Positions 45,545 through 56,829 of a DNA stretch of 64,000 nucleotides are shown here, piece by piece. A model generated the notes under the pieces. The model saw only the letters and a program-made list of their open reading frames with translations, ran no database searches and was not told the DNA's origin. The position numbers and the translations under genes are program-made. Source of the stretch: Amaurobius ferox (taxonomy: Eukaryota > Arthropoda > Arachnida > Araneae > Amaurobiidae). The DNA is taken from the NCBI GenBank assembly GCA_951213105.1, contig OX578152.1:70232180-70296179 (forward strand), in the 5' to 3' direction. Within the stretch, counting starts at the first letter, position 1. Each line of letters opens with the position of its first letter.

Positions 45545-46278
45545 ATATATATATATATATATCTTTATCTTGTATTATTAATACGTTTATTTTTACATTC
45601 TCTTCAACATCAGCCTTACTATTATTAGCCCCACTTTTTTGTCGCTCTTTTTGTATATTATTACTTTTTCTTACCTTTCGCATTACTGTTTTCCATTTCT
45701 TACGAATGGCAACAGTAGCTCATTTCTTTTTTCTTTGCGAATGGCAACACTGGTCTCTTCATTCAGTGCTCCCGGGTTCGACTGGTTTGGGCATATGCTG
45801 TGCATTTTTGCATTTTCCAGGTATTCCGATTTTCTTTTATTTTTCGTTCTTTATGTATGTTGTCTAAGTAGAAATAGTTTATAGATATAATCTATCTTTT
45901 TCTTCAGAAACATGCATTTTTGTGTTTGCTTCAACAATATACTTGAACTTTAGGAAGAGTTTTGGAGAAGTGAACAAATCCATGATTTAGGCTCAGCCGT
46001 TGTTCAAGTGTATAGCATTAATGCTTGAATTTTTTTGTTTTCCTTTTATCGTTTCCATACCATTGTTTTTTGATGATTTCTTTAACTTGATGATTCGAAC
46101 ATTTTTTTTATTGCTATGTCTTTTTATTTTTTTATTTTTTTATTATTATTATTATTTTTTTTTTCCATTTGAATGTAGATTTGCAGATTTATACTTTTTA
46201 TTTTGTAAGCTTGTTAGAAGATTAGGTTTTCGAGTTACTGCTTCTCACTTTTCTTTCATTGGACTTTCAAACTATTAT

Positions 46279-46284
<6 letters not shown>
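45545..46284. other. T-rich segment, no gene seen
   Basis: Short TA run at 45545-45561. It is strongly T-rich, and open frames here (FFYYYYYFFF) are low-complexity artefacts. Confidence 0.35.
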
Positions 46285-46340
<56 letters not shown>

Positions 46341-46358
46341 GTGTGTGTGTGTGTGTGG
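46285..46358. repeat. (TA)n then (TG)n microsatellite
   Basis: About 50 bp of TA followed by ACATG and (TG)n. Confidence 0.95.
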
Positions 46359-46369
46359 GTGAGTTAGCA

Positions 46370-47036
46370 ATAAAGCTATTTGAAATTGCAATGTAGAAAG
46401 TCAGTCACAAACTCTTTTTCTTATATACTCTTCCTTTTTTCTTTGTTCATAAAGATAGAGATGGAGGTAAAATGAAAATAAATAAGGTTCTTTCTTCGGG
46501 TTCAGAAGACTTTATTATGTTAGCACAAAGAAAGTGTCATTCAACAAAGAAAGTAATTTATATCGGTGAGACGAATTTACGTATTTGATGTTACAGGATT
46601 AGATTTGGTGTTACGAAAGCAAAAACCCGGAACCCGGAGCACCATTTCATTTTCCCCATGTTTAAATCAATGCTTGGTGATTAAATGTTCGGAGTAAACA
46701 CTTCATGAGTTTTAACCAGTTTTATATAGTAATTAACTATATCTGTTCTAGATTACTGACTATTATTGCATCCTTATAGGAACTTTCGGCCTAGAAAAAA
46801 TTTCATTTGAAAATTTCAGTTCTGAAATTAGTAAAGGGTCATTTAAAACCATCAGTTAAGTGAATCAGAACAAGTTGTTATCGTTAAATACTATTATTAT
46901 ACTGTTTGTTACTATTTGTTAAATATAATATTATTTCCTTGAGTAATAATGAAGTTTATACACTTATTGCTCGAAGTCATGGGTATATAATAGTGATAAG
47001 AGCAGTAGTAATACTAAACTTCCACTTCGTATAGTG
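46370..47036. other. Unassigned segment
   Basis: No gene recognised. The text near 46550 (TATCGGTGAGACGAATTTAC) is reminiscent of a GIY-YIG endonuclease region but too short to call. Confidence 0.25.
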
Positions 47037-47049
47037 TATACTACACTGT

Positions 47050-47307
47050 TGATGTTGTTGAAACCCAGACCGTCCGACCTACCAGAAAGGTGTAAGGTAA
47101 CAGTTTGGACAGTCGGGAAGTGCCACCCAATTTAGACCGGAACCCAGTGGGGGAGGCATCCACAGGGACCGTACCCTCCTACCCCTACCACCAACCTCTC
47201 GGAAGGACTTTCGGACCCACATGTTTAACGATCGTACTCCGCATGAACACGGCGGCAGTTTTGGCAGTGGCTGGAATCGAACCCGGGCCTACCGAGTGCA
47301 ACTCCAG
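47050..47307 (-). mobile_element. Full-body SINE with 13-bp target duplication
   Basis: Flanked by perfect TATACTACACTGT copies (47037-47049 and 47308-47320). On the minus strand it starts CTGGAGTTGCACTCGGTAGG, with the B box GGGTTCGATTCC, and ends at the (CAA)n side at 47050. The A box and first 20 bp of the tRNA-like head are missing, so it is slightly 5'-truncated. Confidence 0.9.
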
Positions 47308-47404
47308 TATACTACACTGTAAAACACTTGCAAGCATGTTACTGAAAGTTTCAGGGGAATCAGCTGACTGTAATGGGGAGTAAGGTTTCAGATAGTTATG
47401 ATAA

Positions 47405-47424
47405 TATATATATATATATATATA
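47405..47424. repeat. (TA)n microsatellite
   Basis: Short TA run. Confidence 0.85.
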
Positions 47425-47847
47425 CAAATAACAAAATAAAAATATAGAATGATTGATTTTACAGGATTGCAGATAGGTCAAGGGGATTGTGACCCCTTTT
47501 CCTGGTTAGAAGCTAGCTTTGACTTCTAGAAAACACTCCCAGAAACACTGCATGCCTGAAACAACAATCGAACGTGTCCGTGGGGATAAAATGACCGAAT
47601 CCCAGACAACACCTAACGTGAAACAGTAAAAATGAAGAATTTACAAACCAACCAAATGAGAAACAGGAATAAGTTGCTACAAAGTCAAAAAAACATCGGA
47701 GAGGAAGATCAATGAGACACGAACAGTGGAATACGAGTGCTTACAGTAAAAGAGATATATTTCTTTTACTATAAGCACTCGTATACCGACTCGGTACTCT
47801 GATTTGCGCCTTTCTAATTCTTGATTTTAACTTTTTAAGATTGTATT

Positions 47848-47850
<3 letters not shown>
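47425..47850. other. Unassigned segment with a local inverted repeat
   Basis: ACGAGTGCTTACAGTAAAAG and CTTTTACTATAAGCACTCGT (47732-47783) are near-perfect reverse complements around AGATATATTT, a 20-bp hairpin. No gene. Confidence 0.6.

Positions 47851-47852
<2 letters not shown>

Positions 47853-47904
<52 letters not shown>
47853..47904. repeat. (TA)n microsatellite
   Basis: About 26 TA units. Confidence 0.95.
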
Positions 47905-47906
<2 letters not shown>

Positions 47907-47909
47907 CAC

Positions 47910-49140
47910 AGGGCTCTTCCTCAAAGGCGTGTTCTCGATCGCGGAATTTTTCCTCGCTTGTACCGCCAACTGTCTGAAAGTCGAATCTTCAGTGCCGGCA
48001 TACTTTCGCTTTGTCTGAAACAAATCTTTATTTCAATGTTTCATGCCAATCCTGTTTTTGAGTCCATTTTGAGTCCTGTTTTGGGTTGTGATACCAAAAT
48101 ATCTCTTTGACATAAGATAATTAGATGGATAGTTCAGAAATGAAGCTGGAATTATCATGAACGCCTGTAATTGCGGCTTCTCTGATAGTTTGCCAAAATT
48201 ATAAACAAAGTAGTTGAAAAAATGTGCAAAGACTCTGAAATGTTTTACAGTGTACTACCGTCATCATTCGAATCATTATAATTTTTTCTCACTATAGAAT
48301 AATGTTTTAACAGAATCTTTGAGTTTCTCCATTGCTTTCGTATGCATAATATTTTCTATTTTCTAATGCAAATCTCGTTTTTTATTTTACTACTGATTTT
48401 TAAACCCGTCAAGTAGAACAAAACGAACACTCTTAATATAATTGTGACTTTTTCAATAAACTTAATTTTGTTTAATGATATATGCTGCTTCGAGTCAAAA
48501 ACATTCGCCTCAATTGAAAATTGGCTCAGTTAGGTTCTATCTCATTGCCGATACTATACTTGAGTGCAAATTCCACGTTCCCGGAAAAAATGGAATTGAA
48601 ATATGAAACAACTAACTGCTTTCGGAAGCTAAATGTGTGAACTTAGTCAAAAAGTAGAGGAGAAAGTAACTGAAGTTCAGGAAAAGGTAGACAAATATGG
48701 AGGAAGACGCCAGGAATGGAAAAAATTACATTACAAGATTTCCAAGCATGAAGGAACAAGGGAAAATGATCCTTAAATAGTGAACTATAAATCAATTAAG
48801 AAAATTTCTAGAAGGCCCAATTCAAAAATATAATTTACAGAAAAAAATATCTTGACTTCCAAAAACATGATCAAGAGACCTCGTGCTATCGTCAATTTGC
48901 AATAACTGAAACAGTCCCAGGTATGACATTTTCTATTAATCTGTAAATTAATTTGTTTAACATATAACATCAATAATTTTAATATTCTACTACCCACCCC
49001 AAATTGCTAATTATGCAAAGGTTAAATTAAGACCTGTCACAATAATCTAAATTATCAAACCCAAGTATGTACCAAAATGCCACACTAGGATCTTAGGCTA
49101 AATGAACTTGTAAAATAAGCATCTTAAAATCCCCATGGTA
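47910..49140. other. Unassigned segment
   Basis: No gene recognised. The text near 48470-48600 (ATTGAAAATTGGCTCAGTTA) resembles 55780-55830 (ATTGAAGCTTGGCTCAATTA), indicating an unnamed interspersed repeat. Confidence 0.4.
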
Positions 49141-49147
49141 CTAATGT

Positions 49148-49863
49148 AAAAAATCTGATGTGGCCAGCACATGACTTTCCCTGCAGACTCATTCATTTTC
49201 TCTTTATTTCACTAATACTTCATTAAATTGAGTTTAATTGCATTAAATACCACGCATAATTAATTGAAATTACCTGAATTTGCACTTTTAATTCAGCTTT
49301 CGTTTTCATTTGGTAACTGGACTTATTCTCAAAACCAACTTAGCAGAAATCTGAAAAAAACTAAAGTATGAGAATGGCTAGTCCTCGAGTAATGGGGTTT
49401 ATCTTATTCATTTCATCATCAAAATTTACATATAAAACAAGCATTTAATTAATGAATTTGTGCATGCATAGTCTTTCATTTTAGATTTTGACAAGTTTTG
49501 TGGACCATTTTGCAAAAAAAAAAAAGTAGGGTTTTTTTTTCGGATCGTACTAAAATCTAATCAGCACCAGGGTCACCCACAAGGGACTTACGTACCAAAT
49601 TTTATGAAATTCGGTAAATTAGTTTTTGAGTTAGAGTGGATACATGCATTGCACAGACAGACACACAGACAGAGAGACAAACAGACACACAGACAGATAG
49701 ACACACACATAGACAGACACACACACACAGACGTCACGCTAAAAATAGTTTTTTTGTATTCTAGCGGTCTCAAAACGTGTAGATCCGCCGAAAACTCGGA
49801 GTTGCGATCTTTGGTGTGCTTCCAAAACATTCTCTATACATTACCATATATTGCAGGGAAAGT
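49148..49863 (-). mobile_element. Family A element, copy A4
   Basis: Plus text begins AAATCTGATGTGGCCAGCAC then ATGACTTTCCCTGCAG and ends CATTACCATATATTGCAGGG then AAAGT. The (GACA)n/(CACA)n microsatellite lies at 49655-49735. It has the fewest core units of the four family A copies and is the shortest. Confidence 0.75.
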
Positions 49864-49869
49864 AAAAAA

Positions 49870-50955
49870 TGATGCTAATTTCAAAAGTGATACATTAGAT
49901 TAAACACGCTTCCAGCCTGATCCTCCTCTCCACAAGTACACCTTGTCCATTTTCGTCTTTTTGACTTAAAGTTAACGTCTTCTAGCTGCTGCAAAGTGGA
50001 TAGATAGATCATATCCTTAAAACAGCTTTATACTGCAATGTTCTTGTATTTGGGATTAAATATGTTCCTCCAGTTTTTCTTATCCTTTGCACAAAGTACT
50101 TTTTACTTATTTATATCCATTGCCTAATTCAAATTATCAATCCCACCATATACTGTATACTATCATCATTGTTTTGACAATTATCATTATGTTCTACAGT
50201 AAATATTGCCATAAAAATCTTAAAATTCGAAACATTCGAGTTCAGATCATAAAATTACTAAAAATTAGCTTTAGTCCAAGTTTGTCACATAATGCATCTT
50301 CACATAAAATTTTTATAATGGTATATGTGCATTCATTCTTGAGTTGTCGTATTCACACAGCGCACACATAGAGATGCACATCTTTCAAACAGCGTTCAAA
50401 ATGCGGTCAAGAGGTCGTAAAGCATACTTACCCATCAGAACATTATTTTGAAAAGTTTCGGGGAAAATATACTTTTTTTTGTCCAAATGGGAAAGTAAAA
50501 ATCTTATAAGTAATAAAAGTGCCGTTTTTCTTAACCATTTTCATCAGTATTGAATTCCACTAGGTTCCTTTTTATTCTGCAGTATTAGTGTTTTTTACCG
50601 GAAATAAATTACATTTAGACTCAAACCAATAACGTCTCGAATGCAATCAAGAAAGAAAAAAATATCAAGAATTATAACACAGAGAAAAAAAGAAAATTAC
50701 CAAAACTTTTCCTAACATGCTTTTTTTTTCCTTTGTTCAGTAAGAAATACAATTAAAAGAGTTAAGGATAAAATATGGAACTTTATCTGGAATTCCGAAC
50801 GGATTAGATATTATTTCAAATTTTATTAATGTGTCTGTCAAAATTAAATATCTAAAATAGCAAACTCATCTATGTAAAAAAGAAATCTGACGTGTTTAAC
50901 ATCTAACTTTTCCTACGGATTCACAATTTCTGATATTGTCGTAATAGAACGACAC
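49870..50955. other. Unassigned AT-rich segment
   Basis: No gene recognised. Confidence 0.3.
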
Positions 50956-50973
50956 TAATTAGAGTATTGTTAT

Positions 50974-51274
50974 GCCGCCCAGGCGGTGAAGTGGATAGCG
51001 TCGGCGGCTGCTGTCCGGTGGGCTCGGGTTCGAATCCCGAGTAAGGCATGGTTGTATATCGAGGTAAAGTCAGTTGTCCGCCTACTGGGTCCTCATCTAC
51101 AATAGGTTGGTCGGACGGTCTCGATTTCAACAACAACAACCCCCCTTTGACCTTCGTCAGTGATGCTTGTCCGTAATAAACTTTATTCTCTTGTATTGTC
51201 TTGTTCGTTCTTTCCTGTGTCACGGATCCTGTGTTAGCTATGATTCGATTACAGGAGGTCATCAACAACAACAA
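50974..51274 (+). mobile_element. Second SINE subfamily, full length with 14-bp target duplication
   Basis: Flanks TAGAGTATTGTTAT at 50960-50973 and 51275-51288 are identical. The head GCGGTGAAGTGGATAGCGTC resembles a tRNA A box and GGGTTCGAATCC a B box. The middle ends GGTTGGTCGGACGGTCTCGA then TTTCAACAACAAC, shared with the other SINE. A further 135 bp follows and ends GGTCATCAACAACAAC. Pol III transcription is expected from the boxes. No protein. Confidence 0.85.
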
Positions 51275-51434
51275 TAGAGTATTGTTATTATACTATAACT
51301 CGCCGTAAATTAGTCAGATTTTACTATTACCCAATAAAATAAGCAGAAAATGCTTCATGTAATTAATTCTCTTGCTCATTTAAAGAGATAAAGCGCTTCA
51401 CAGCTCGGCTTTTGCTGGGTTTTGCAGATAGTTA

Positions 51435-52545
51435 TAGTAATTGAATGAAAGTCACCATCGTAATTTAATAAAAGTAATTTTGCACATAGTTAATACAATT
51501 TAATGAAAGTAATCATCCTTTTTTGGCAGACTTTAAGATAGCCATCGCAACTAATGAAAGAAATTTTGCAGATAGTCAATACAATTTAATGAAAGTAATC
51601 ATCCTTTCCTGATAGATATCCTTTTTTGACAGACTTCAAGATAGTCATTGCAATCCAATGAAAGTAATTTGGCAGTCAACACAATTTAGTGAAAGTAATC
51701 ATCCTTTTTTTTAAATACTTCAAAATAGTTATAGCAATCTAATGAAAGTACTTTTGCAGATAAGTAATACAATTTAATGAAAGCAAACTTTTTTTTTGAG
51801 AAGATATCCTTTTTTGACAGATTTCAAGTTAGTCTTTGCAATCTAATGAAAGTACTTTTGCAGATAAGTAATACAATTTAATAAAAGCAATCATATTTTT
51901 TGACAGATTTCAAGTTAGTCTTCGCAATCTAATGAAAGTACTTTTGCAGATAAGGAATACAATTTAATGAAAGCAATCATATTTTTTGACAGATATCCTT
52001 CTTTGACAGATTTCAAGTTGGTCTTCGCAATATAACGAAAGTACTTTTGCAGATAAGTAATACAATTTAATGAAAGCAATCATATTTTTTGACAGATATC
52101 CCTTTTTGACAGATTTCATGCAATATAATGAAAGTACTTTTGCAGACAAGTAATACAATTTAATGAAAGCAATCATATTTTTTGACAGATATCCTTTTTT
52201 GACAGATTTCAAGTTAGTCTTAGCAATCTAATGAAAGTACTTTTGCAGATGAGTAATGCAATTTAATGAGAGCAATCATCCTTTTTTGACAGATGTCAAG
52301 TTAGTCTTCACAATCTAATGAAAGTACTTTTACAGATAGTCAACACAACATTTTAACCATTTATTTGATTGTCTTTGATTTTTAAGTTTATTGGTTGACG
52401 TGTTTAACATGCTGTTTATATAGTCAAAACAATTTAATGGAAGTAATCATCTATTTTTGACTGATATTATTTTTTGAATGACTTCAAGATAGTTATAACA
52501 ATCTAATGAAAGTACTTTTGAAGATAATCAATACAATTTAATGAA
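51435..52545 (+). repeat. Complex minisatellite of AATTTAATGAAAGCAATCAT units
   Basis: Alternating blocks AATCTAATGAAAGTACTTTT, GCAGATAAGTAATACAATTT, AATGAAAGCAATCATATTTT and TTGACAGATTTCAAGTTAGT recur with a higher-order period of about 100-120 bp. It is interrupted at 52351-52422 by a Penelope tail. Confidence 0.85.
52351..52422 (+). mobile_element. Penelope 3' tail segment (copy 2) inside the minisatellite
   Basis: TTTTAACCATTTATTTGATT and the following TTTATTGGTTGACGTGTTTA match 1633-1706. Minisatellite units flank it on both sides (ATAGTCAACACAA before and ATAGTCAAAACAA after), so ATAGTCAA may be a target duplication. Confidence 0.75.
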
Positions 52546-52549
52546 AGTA

Positions 52550-54210
52550 ATTACCATTTTTTTTACTGTATTTTGCATTTCACTCGTAACAAGGCAGAAA
52601 ATCTTCTGTTATTGCAACTCAGAACACTTTGGATTACAACTTATTTTAACAGACTTCTGCGCAATATCGCACTCTTTTTCCAAGTCCTTACTCAATTCGT
52701 CTATTGGTAAACACTGCTGTCGGCAGAAAAACAGTCATTCCTAGTTGCTTGGTTGGCCAACCCGCAAAATGACGTAGTTACATGTGGTTATTTCATTGGT
52801 TGTGGCTTGCCTCTGAGATCCAACTACTTGGATTGTAAAATACTTAAGACTATTTAAATTTAAAATGTACCCATACCATATTCTCTACTTCTATATCCAT
52901 GAGCTAAATCAATATTTTTTTCTTTTGCTCGGATTTTTATCTTAGTTTATATTTTATATAGTTTTGCAATTTTGCTTGTACTCATCATTTTTCTCGGTAA
53001 AACAGAAGAAATCGGACGTCCATTAACATATCACCCATTGAAAGGCTATAATTTCTTCGTTAAATCCGGGATCGATATAAGCGGGATATGCTTTATTAAG
53101 ATAAGAGTTTTCAGTGAAACAACTTCTGCCATATAACAGATTGTTGCATAAAAAAGCAGTGCTTAACTGATCACCCATTACAACTCGTGAATCATGGTTT
53201 CGCGGTCACTGCGGCTCGTTAGCACGGTGCGGGCGATATGATTAGTGAGTACAAATCTCCGTAAAGCAGGGAACATTTTTAATTTATTTTCATTTACAAT
53301 TGAGCACCTTCTTGCTTTTATGCAATATCCTATTATAGAGCAGAAGTTATCTCACAGCAATATTGAGATCTTAGAATGTTAGTAACAACCAAGGTCCGTA
53401 GAACATCTTATATATAAGGTTGTCTCGTTCGGGGGAAATTTTGCCCCAGGAAGGAAGGACGAGTGGCGTGACTGCTAGAACCATTCTTTATCAGAGGCGA
53501 GAAAAGCTATTGAGAGACGTTGATAGGAAACTATTTAAATACTTACCTAATAGGAAGTGTGTGCACGCAATATAGAATAAAATTAAACAGTGTAATGTGA
53601 AGTTTACGGATATTTAATAAATTCCGTACTTATGAAAAAAAAATTGCAAATTTTGGATGAGAGAGAAAACCATGAGAATTTTAACATCAACAGAAGTTTA
53701 TATACAGATTACTGAATGCTATGTTCAAAGATTATTGAATGATCAAAGGTTATATATAAAAAGACATGATCAGAAAAGAGTCACTGACTGTTAAGTGAGT
53801 TATGGGAATCGATTTGAGAAGGATATACATATATATTTCTAATCTAAACGACGCAAATCAGTCTTCATTTAAATATTGAATGTATTCTGAATTTTACAAA
53901 TATGAACAATGCAGAATGAAATAGAATATACAGTATTTCCAGGCAATTCTATGCATGGCTTTTGTCTAGCTCAAAATTTTACATTCTTAAGAAAAAATAT
54001 ATCGTCCGGATTTTAGAGAAAGCAAGGAAACTTTCAAAATAATCTGATGGAAAAACAGTAATTGATTTAAATTCGAAAGCACATATTTTACCAAACCATT
54101 GCAATAATAATCATTAGTCACGTCAGATGTAGGTTGTTAATAATTTTTTGTTAATACATTTGTTAATAAAGTTTCTGTCAAGGCATTGATATCTTGATTC
54201 GTCAAATTGA
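52550..54210. other. Unassigned segment
   Basis: No gene recognised over about 1.6 kb of AT-rich text. Confidence 0.3.
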
Positions 54211-54217
54211 AGGGCTC

Positions 54218-54297
54218 CTTGAGTAATACATAAAGGAGTAGTTGAGTAATACATAAAGTGCTTGAGTAATACATCCTTGAGTAATACATAAAGTGCA
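54218..54297 (+). repeat. Short tandem repeat of TTGAGTAATACATAAAG
   Basis: GAGTAATACAT occurs four times with AAAGTGC or CCT linkers. Confidence 0.8.
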
Positions 54298-54299
54298 GT

Positions 54300-56180
54300 A
54301 GAAATGGTTTTTGTCCAGAAAAGGCGCATTCATGAGTTAAAAGAAATTATGAAGTGTAATTTAATGGATAATTTTGTAAAAAAATGAATTTATAGTCGCA
54401 TCAAAATGACACATTTACCCCTATTTATTTTAAAGCAAACGTTGAAATGAGTCTTTTAATTTAAAGCTCCTTTTCCATAAACATCGGATGCATTTCGGGG
54501 AAAAAAAATTCGTTGTTAAATAAAATAAATGTATTGATAAAAATAACCTTTGTTTCTTTTAGCATAAAATTCCGACTGATCTACCCCCCACCCCACCCCT
54601 CCTTCCTCACTTCATTTTCCACGATCTTCCGTCGCATTTTAAAAGGCCAATCGACAGAATTCTACGGTAATATCTGTACCATAAAAGAAATCAAATAGTT
54701 TCGCAATGACTCCAAATAAACAAGTTTAAACATAACGTATATCATTAAATATGCAGAAACGATGTTTTCTTTAAGTATATAAAATAAAAATATTAATTAA
54801 GTGTATTGAACATACAATGTTACTATCTAAATATTTTTAAATCGTATCAAAGACATTTTTCAGAAAACCATGAAGTTCAAATGTTTTCTGTATAGGAACT
54901 AATCAGAAAGGAATGATAAGCTTACTTTTACTGGACAGAATATATGTACCATGAACTTTATATGCAAGAAATTGTAAATCAACATATTTTTAAAGAAATA
55001 TGAATGAAATTGCAAATTTATAAAGATAATATGTAGAAGTTTTATAAAACGAATCTTATTTACTTCTATTTTAACATATTTCTCAACAGTTTTATCCTAC
55101 TTCAAACCTTCATTTCTTTAATAGATAATACAGACGGTAGAATGCACGGTTTCTATTTAACGAATTTGAACGGGACATTTCGTTCAACATCTTTACCGTC
55201 TTGTAAAAGTGATTGTTAAAAAGTACTATATTAAAATCCAAATTCATGCAATATATTTGCGGATAAAATATTAATAAAGATTATCATTTTGACTATGAAA
55301 TGTGTAAATTTTGTGTAAAATAAAAAGCTCAATGTATTTGCTATATAAAATCACCCGGAAAATTCATATCCTTGACTCCATTATCCGTTTACTGCAATTT
55401 AGTTCGTTTTGAATTTCAATTTGAGTTTATTTGTCACATTTCAGAGTCAGCACATTATTTATTCAATATTTCATTTATCTCGTTGATGCTTAAAGTGTGA
55501 CAGTTTCAAACATAACTGTGTTTTCCAATGTGTTTCTACGATGCGCCGCTGATCCACAGATCTGGAGGTCTAGCAGTGACGTCACAGCTCGTCCAGAAAT
55601 GTTACCATGGGAGGATAGCAAGTGAGACAACCTGTTAATATTCTAGTAACCTTGAGTAACGACTAGTATTTAAGCCTGTTAAAAACAGGGAAAATAACAT
55701 TATCAAACATTAATTTGCAATTTTTAAAAATAAGCTTGATTTTGTTTAATAATGTATGGCATTTAACGGCGAAAATATTCATCTTAATTGAAGCTTGGCT
55801 CAATTAGGTTCTGTCCCATATTTGATAACGTAAGTGTGCAAAGTTTCAGTCTTCAAATTTACCGGGGGACGGGACCTTGAAAGTTATTTCTGAAGTGTCT
55901 GAAAAGTTTTTTAGACTCCAGCTATTTTGTCCATTCCAGGGGGCAAAATAAGGGGCAAAATCCGCCTACGTGAATTTTTGTACCGTAGTATAACTGAGCA
56001 AAAATTCAGTTTTCTTGGTCCTCTGAGAGCATGTGAAGAGTCTGGTAAGACTTTTCGAAAAACAAAACCCAATATTTTCCGCTCACAATGTGAGAAATTG
56101 AAAATATAGCTCAGTTAGATTTTGTTTCATAGCCGATTCTATAAGCGAGCAAAACGTTTAACCCAAAAGTGCAAAAGTTT
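54300..56180. other. Unassigned AT-rich segment
   Basis: No gene recognised. The text at 55780-56180 belongs to an unnamed interspersed repeat with AATATAAGTGTGCAAAAG words, which later served as target for SINE modules. Confidence 0.35.
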
Positions 56181-56200
56181 TGTGCAAATAATATAAGTGT

Positions 56201-56265
56201 TGTTGAGACCCAGACTGTCCGACCTACCAGAAAGGTGTAAGGTAACAGTTTGGACGGCCGGGAAG
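56201..56265 (-). mobile_element. 65-bp mini-SINE module with 15-bp target duplication
   Basis: The insert runs from TGTTGAGACCCAGACTGTCC to GGACGGCCGGGAAG. It is flanked by perfect AAATAATATAAGTGT at 56186-56200 and 56266-56280. It equals the 3' end of the long SINE and begins at the same nucleotide as the other modules. Confidence 0.9.
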
Positions 56266-56416
56266 AAATAATATAAGTGTGCAAAAGTTTTGAGCAAAGA
56301 ATATAAGTGTGCAAAAGTCTGTAAAGCATTTTCTGAAACCCCATTTTTTCCAAGCCAGAGGGATTAAATCGAACATATGGCTTCATACGGTTCTACTCCG
56401 TAGTCGATATTATAAG

Positions 56417-56481
56417 AGTTGAAGAACCAGACCGTCCGACTCGTCCGAGGACTTGAGAAATCATTTGGACGGCCGGGAAGA
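56417..56481 (-). mobile_element. 65-bp mini-SINE module with 11-bp target duplication
   Basis: The insert AGTTGAAGAACCAGACCGTC to GACGGCCGGGAAG is flanked by GATATTATAAG at 56406-56416 and 56482-56492. It carries the variant CTCGTCCGAGGACTTGAGAA, like the module inside the gypsy element. Confidence 0.9.
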
Positions 56482-56492
56482 GATATTATAAG

Positions 56493-56737
56493 TGTTGTTG
56501 TTGTTGAGATCCAGACCGTCCGACCTACCAGGAAGGTGTAAGGTAACAGTTTGGACGGGCGGGAAGTGCCACCCAATTTAGACCGGAACCCAATGGGAGA
56601 GGCATCCACAGGGACCGTACCCTCCTTCCCCTATCACCAACCTCTCGGAAAGACTTACGAACCCACATGTTTGACGTGATCGTACTCCGCATGAACACGG
56701 TGGCAGTTGTGGCAGCGTGCAAATCCAGCGCACAATA
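56493..56737 (-). mobile_element. SINE copy lacking the B box
   Basis: On the minus strand it starts GTGCGCTGGATTTGCACGCT and ends in (CAA)n at 56493. The head resembles that of the 5S-headed copy (GCACGCTGCCACAA), without the tRNA B box. Flanking TATTATAAGTG and AATATAAGTG form an imperfect target duplication. Confidence 0.8.
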
Positions 56738-56747
56738 TAAGTGTTGA

Positions 56748-56815
56748 AAGCTCAGGCCGACAGTCCGAAGACATGGAGCAGCAAAAAGGAAGGCCGGACG
56801 CAAAAAAAGTGTGTA
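56748..56815. mobile_element. Variant mini-module (GAAAGCTCAGGCCG type)
   Basis: TTGAAAGCTCAGGCCGACAG and then GGAAGGCCGGACG. It resembles the 50-bp insert at 41946-41995 (GAAAGCCCCAGGCCGTCCGG). GTG words flank it, but no clear target duplication. Confidence 0.5.
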
Positions 56816-56829
56816 AACATTCAGTTATT

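Noticed and set aside
46000..46362. 120-codon open frame rich in F, Y and I
   Set aside because: Its text comes from poly-T, ATT and TA repeats, so it is low-complexity with no natural protein composition.
50974..51050. Functional tRNA gene from the A-box and B-box-like head
   Set aside because: No cloverleaf acceptor or anticodon arm fits, and it is joined to a SINE body with target duplications.
51435..52545. Possible CRISPR-like repeat-spacer layout
   Set aside because: The intervals between repeats are themselves repeats, and the spacing is irregular.
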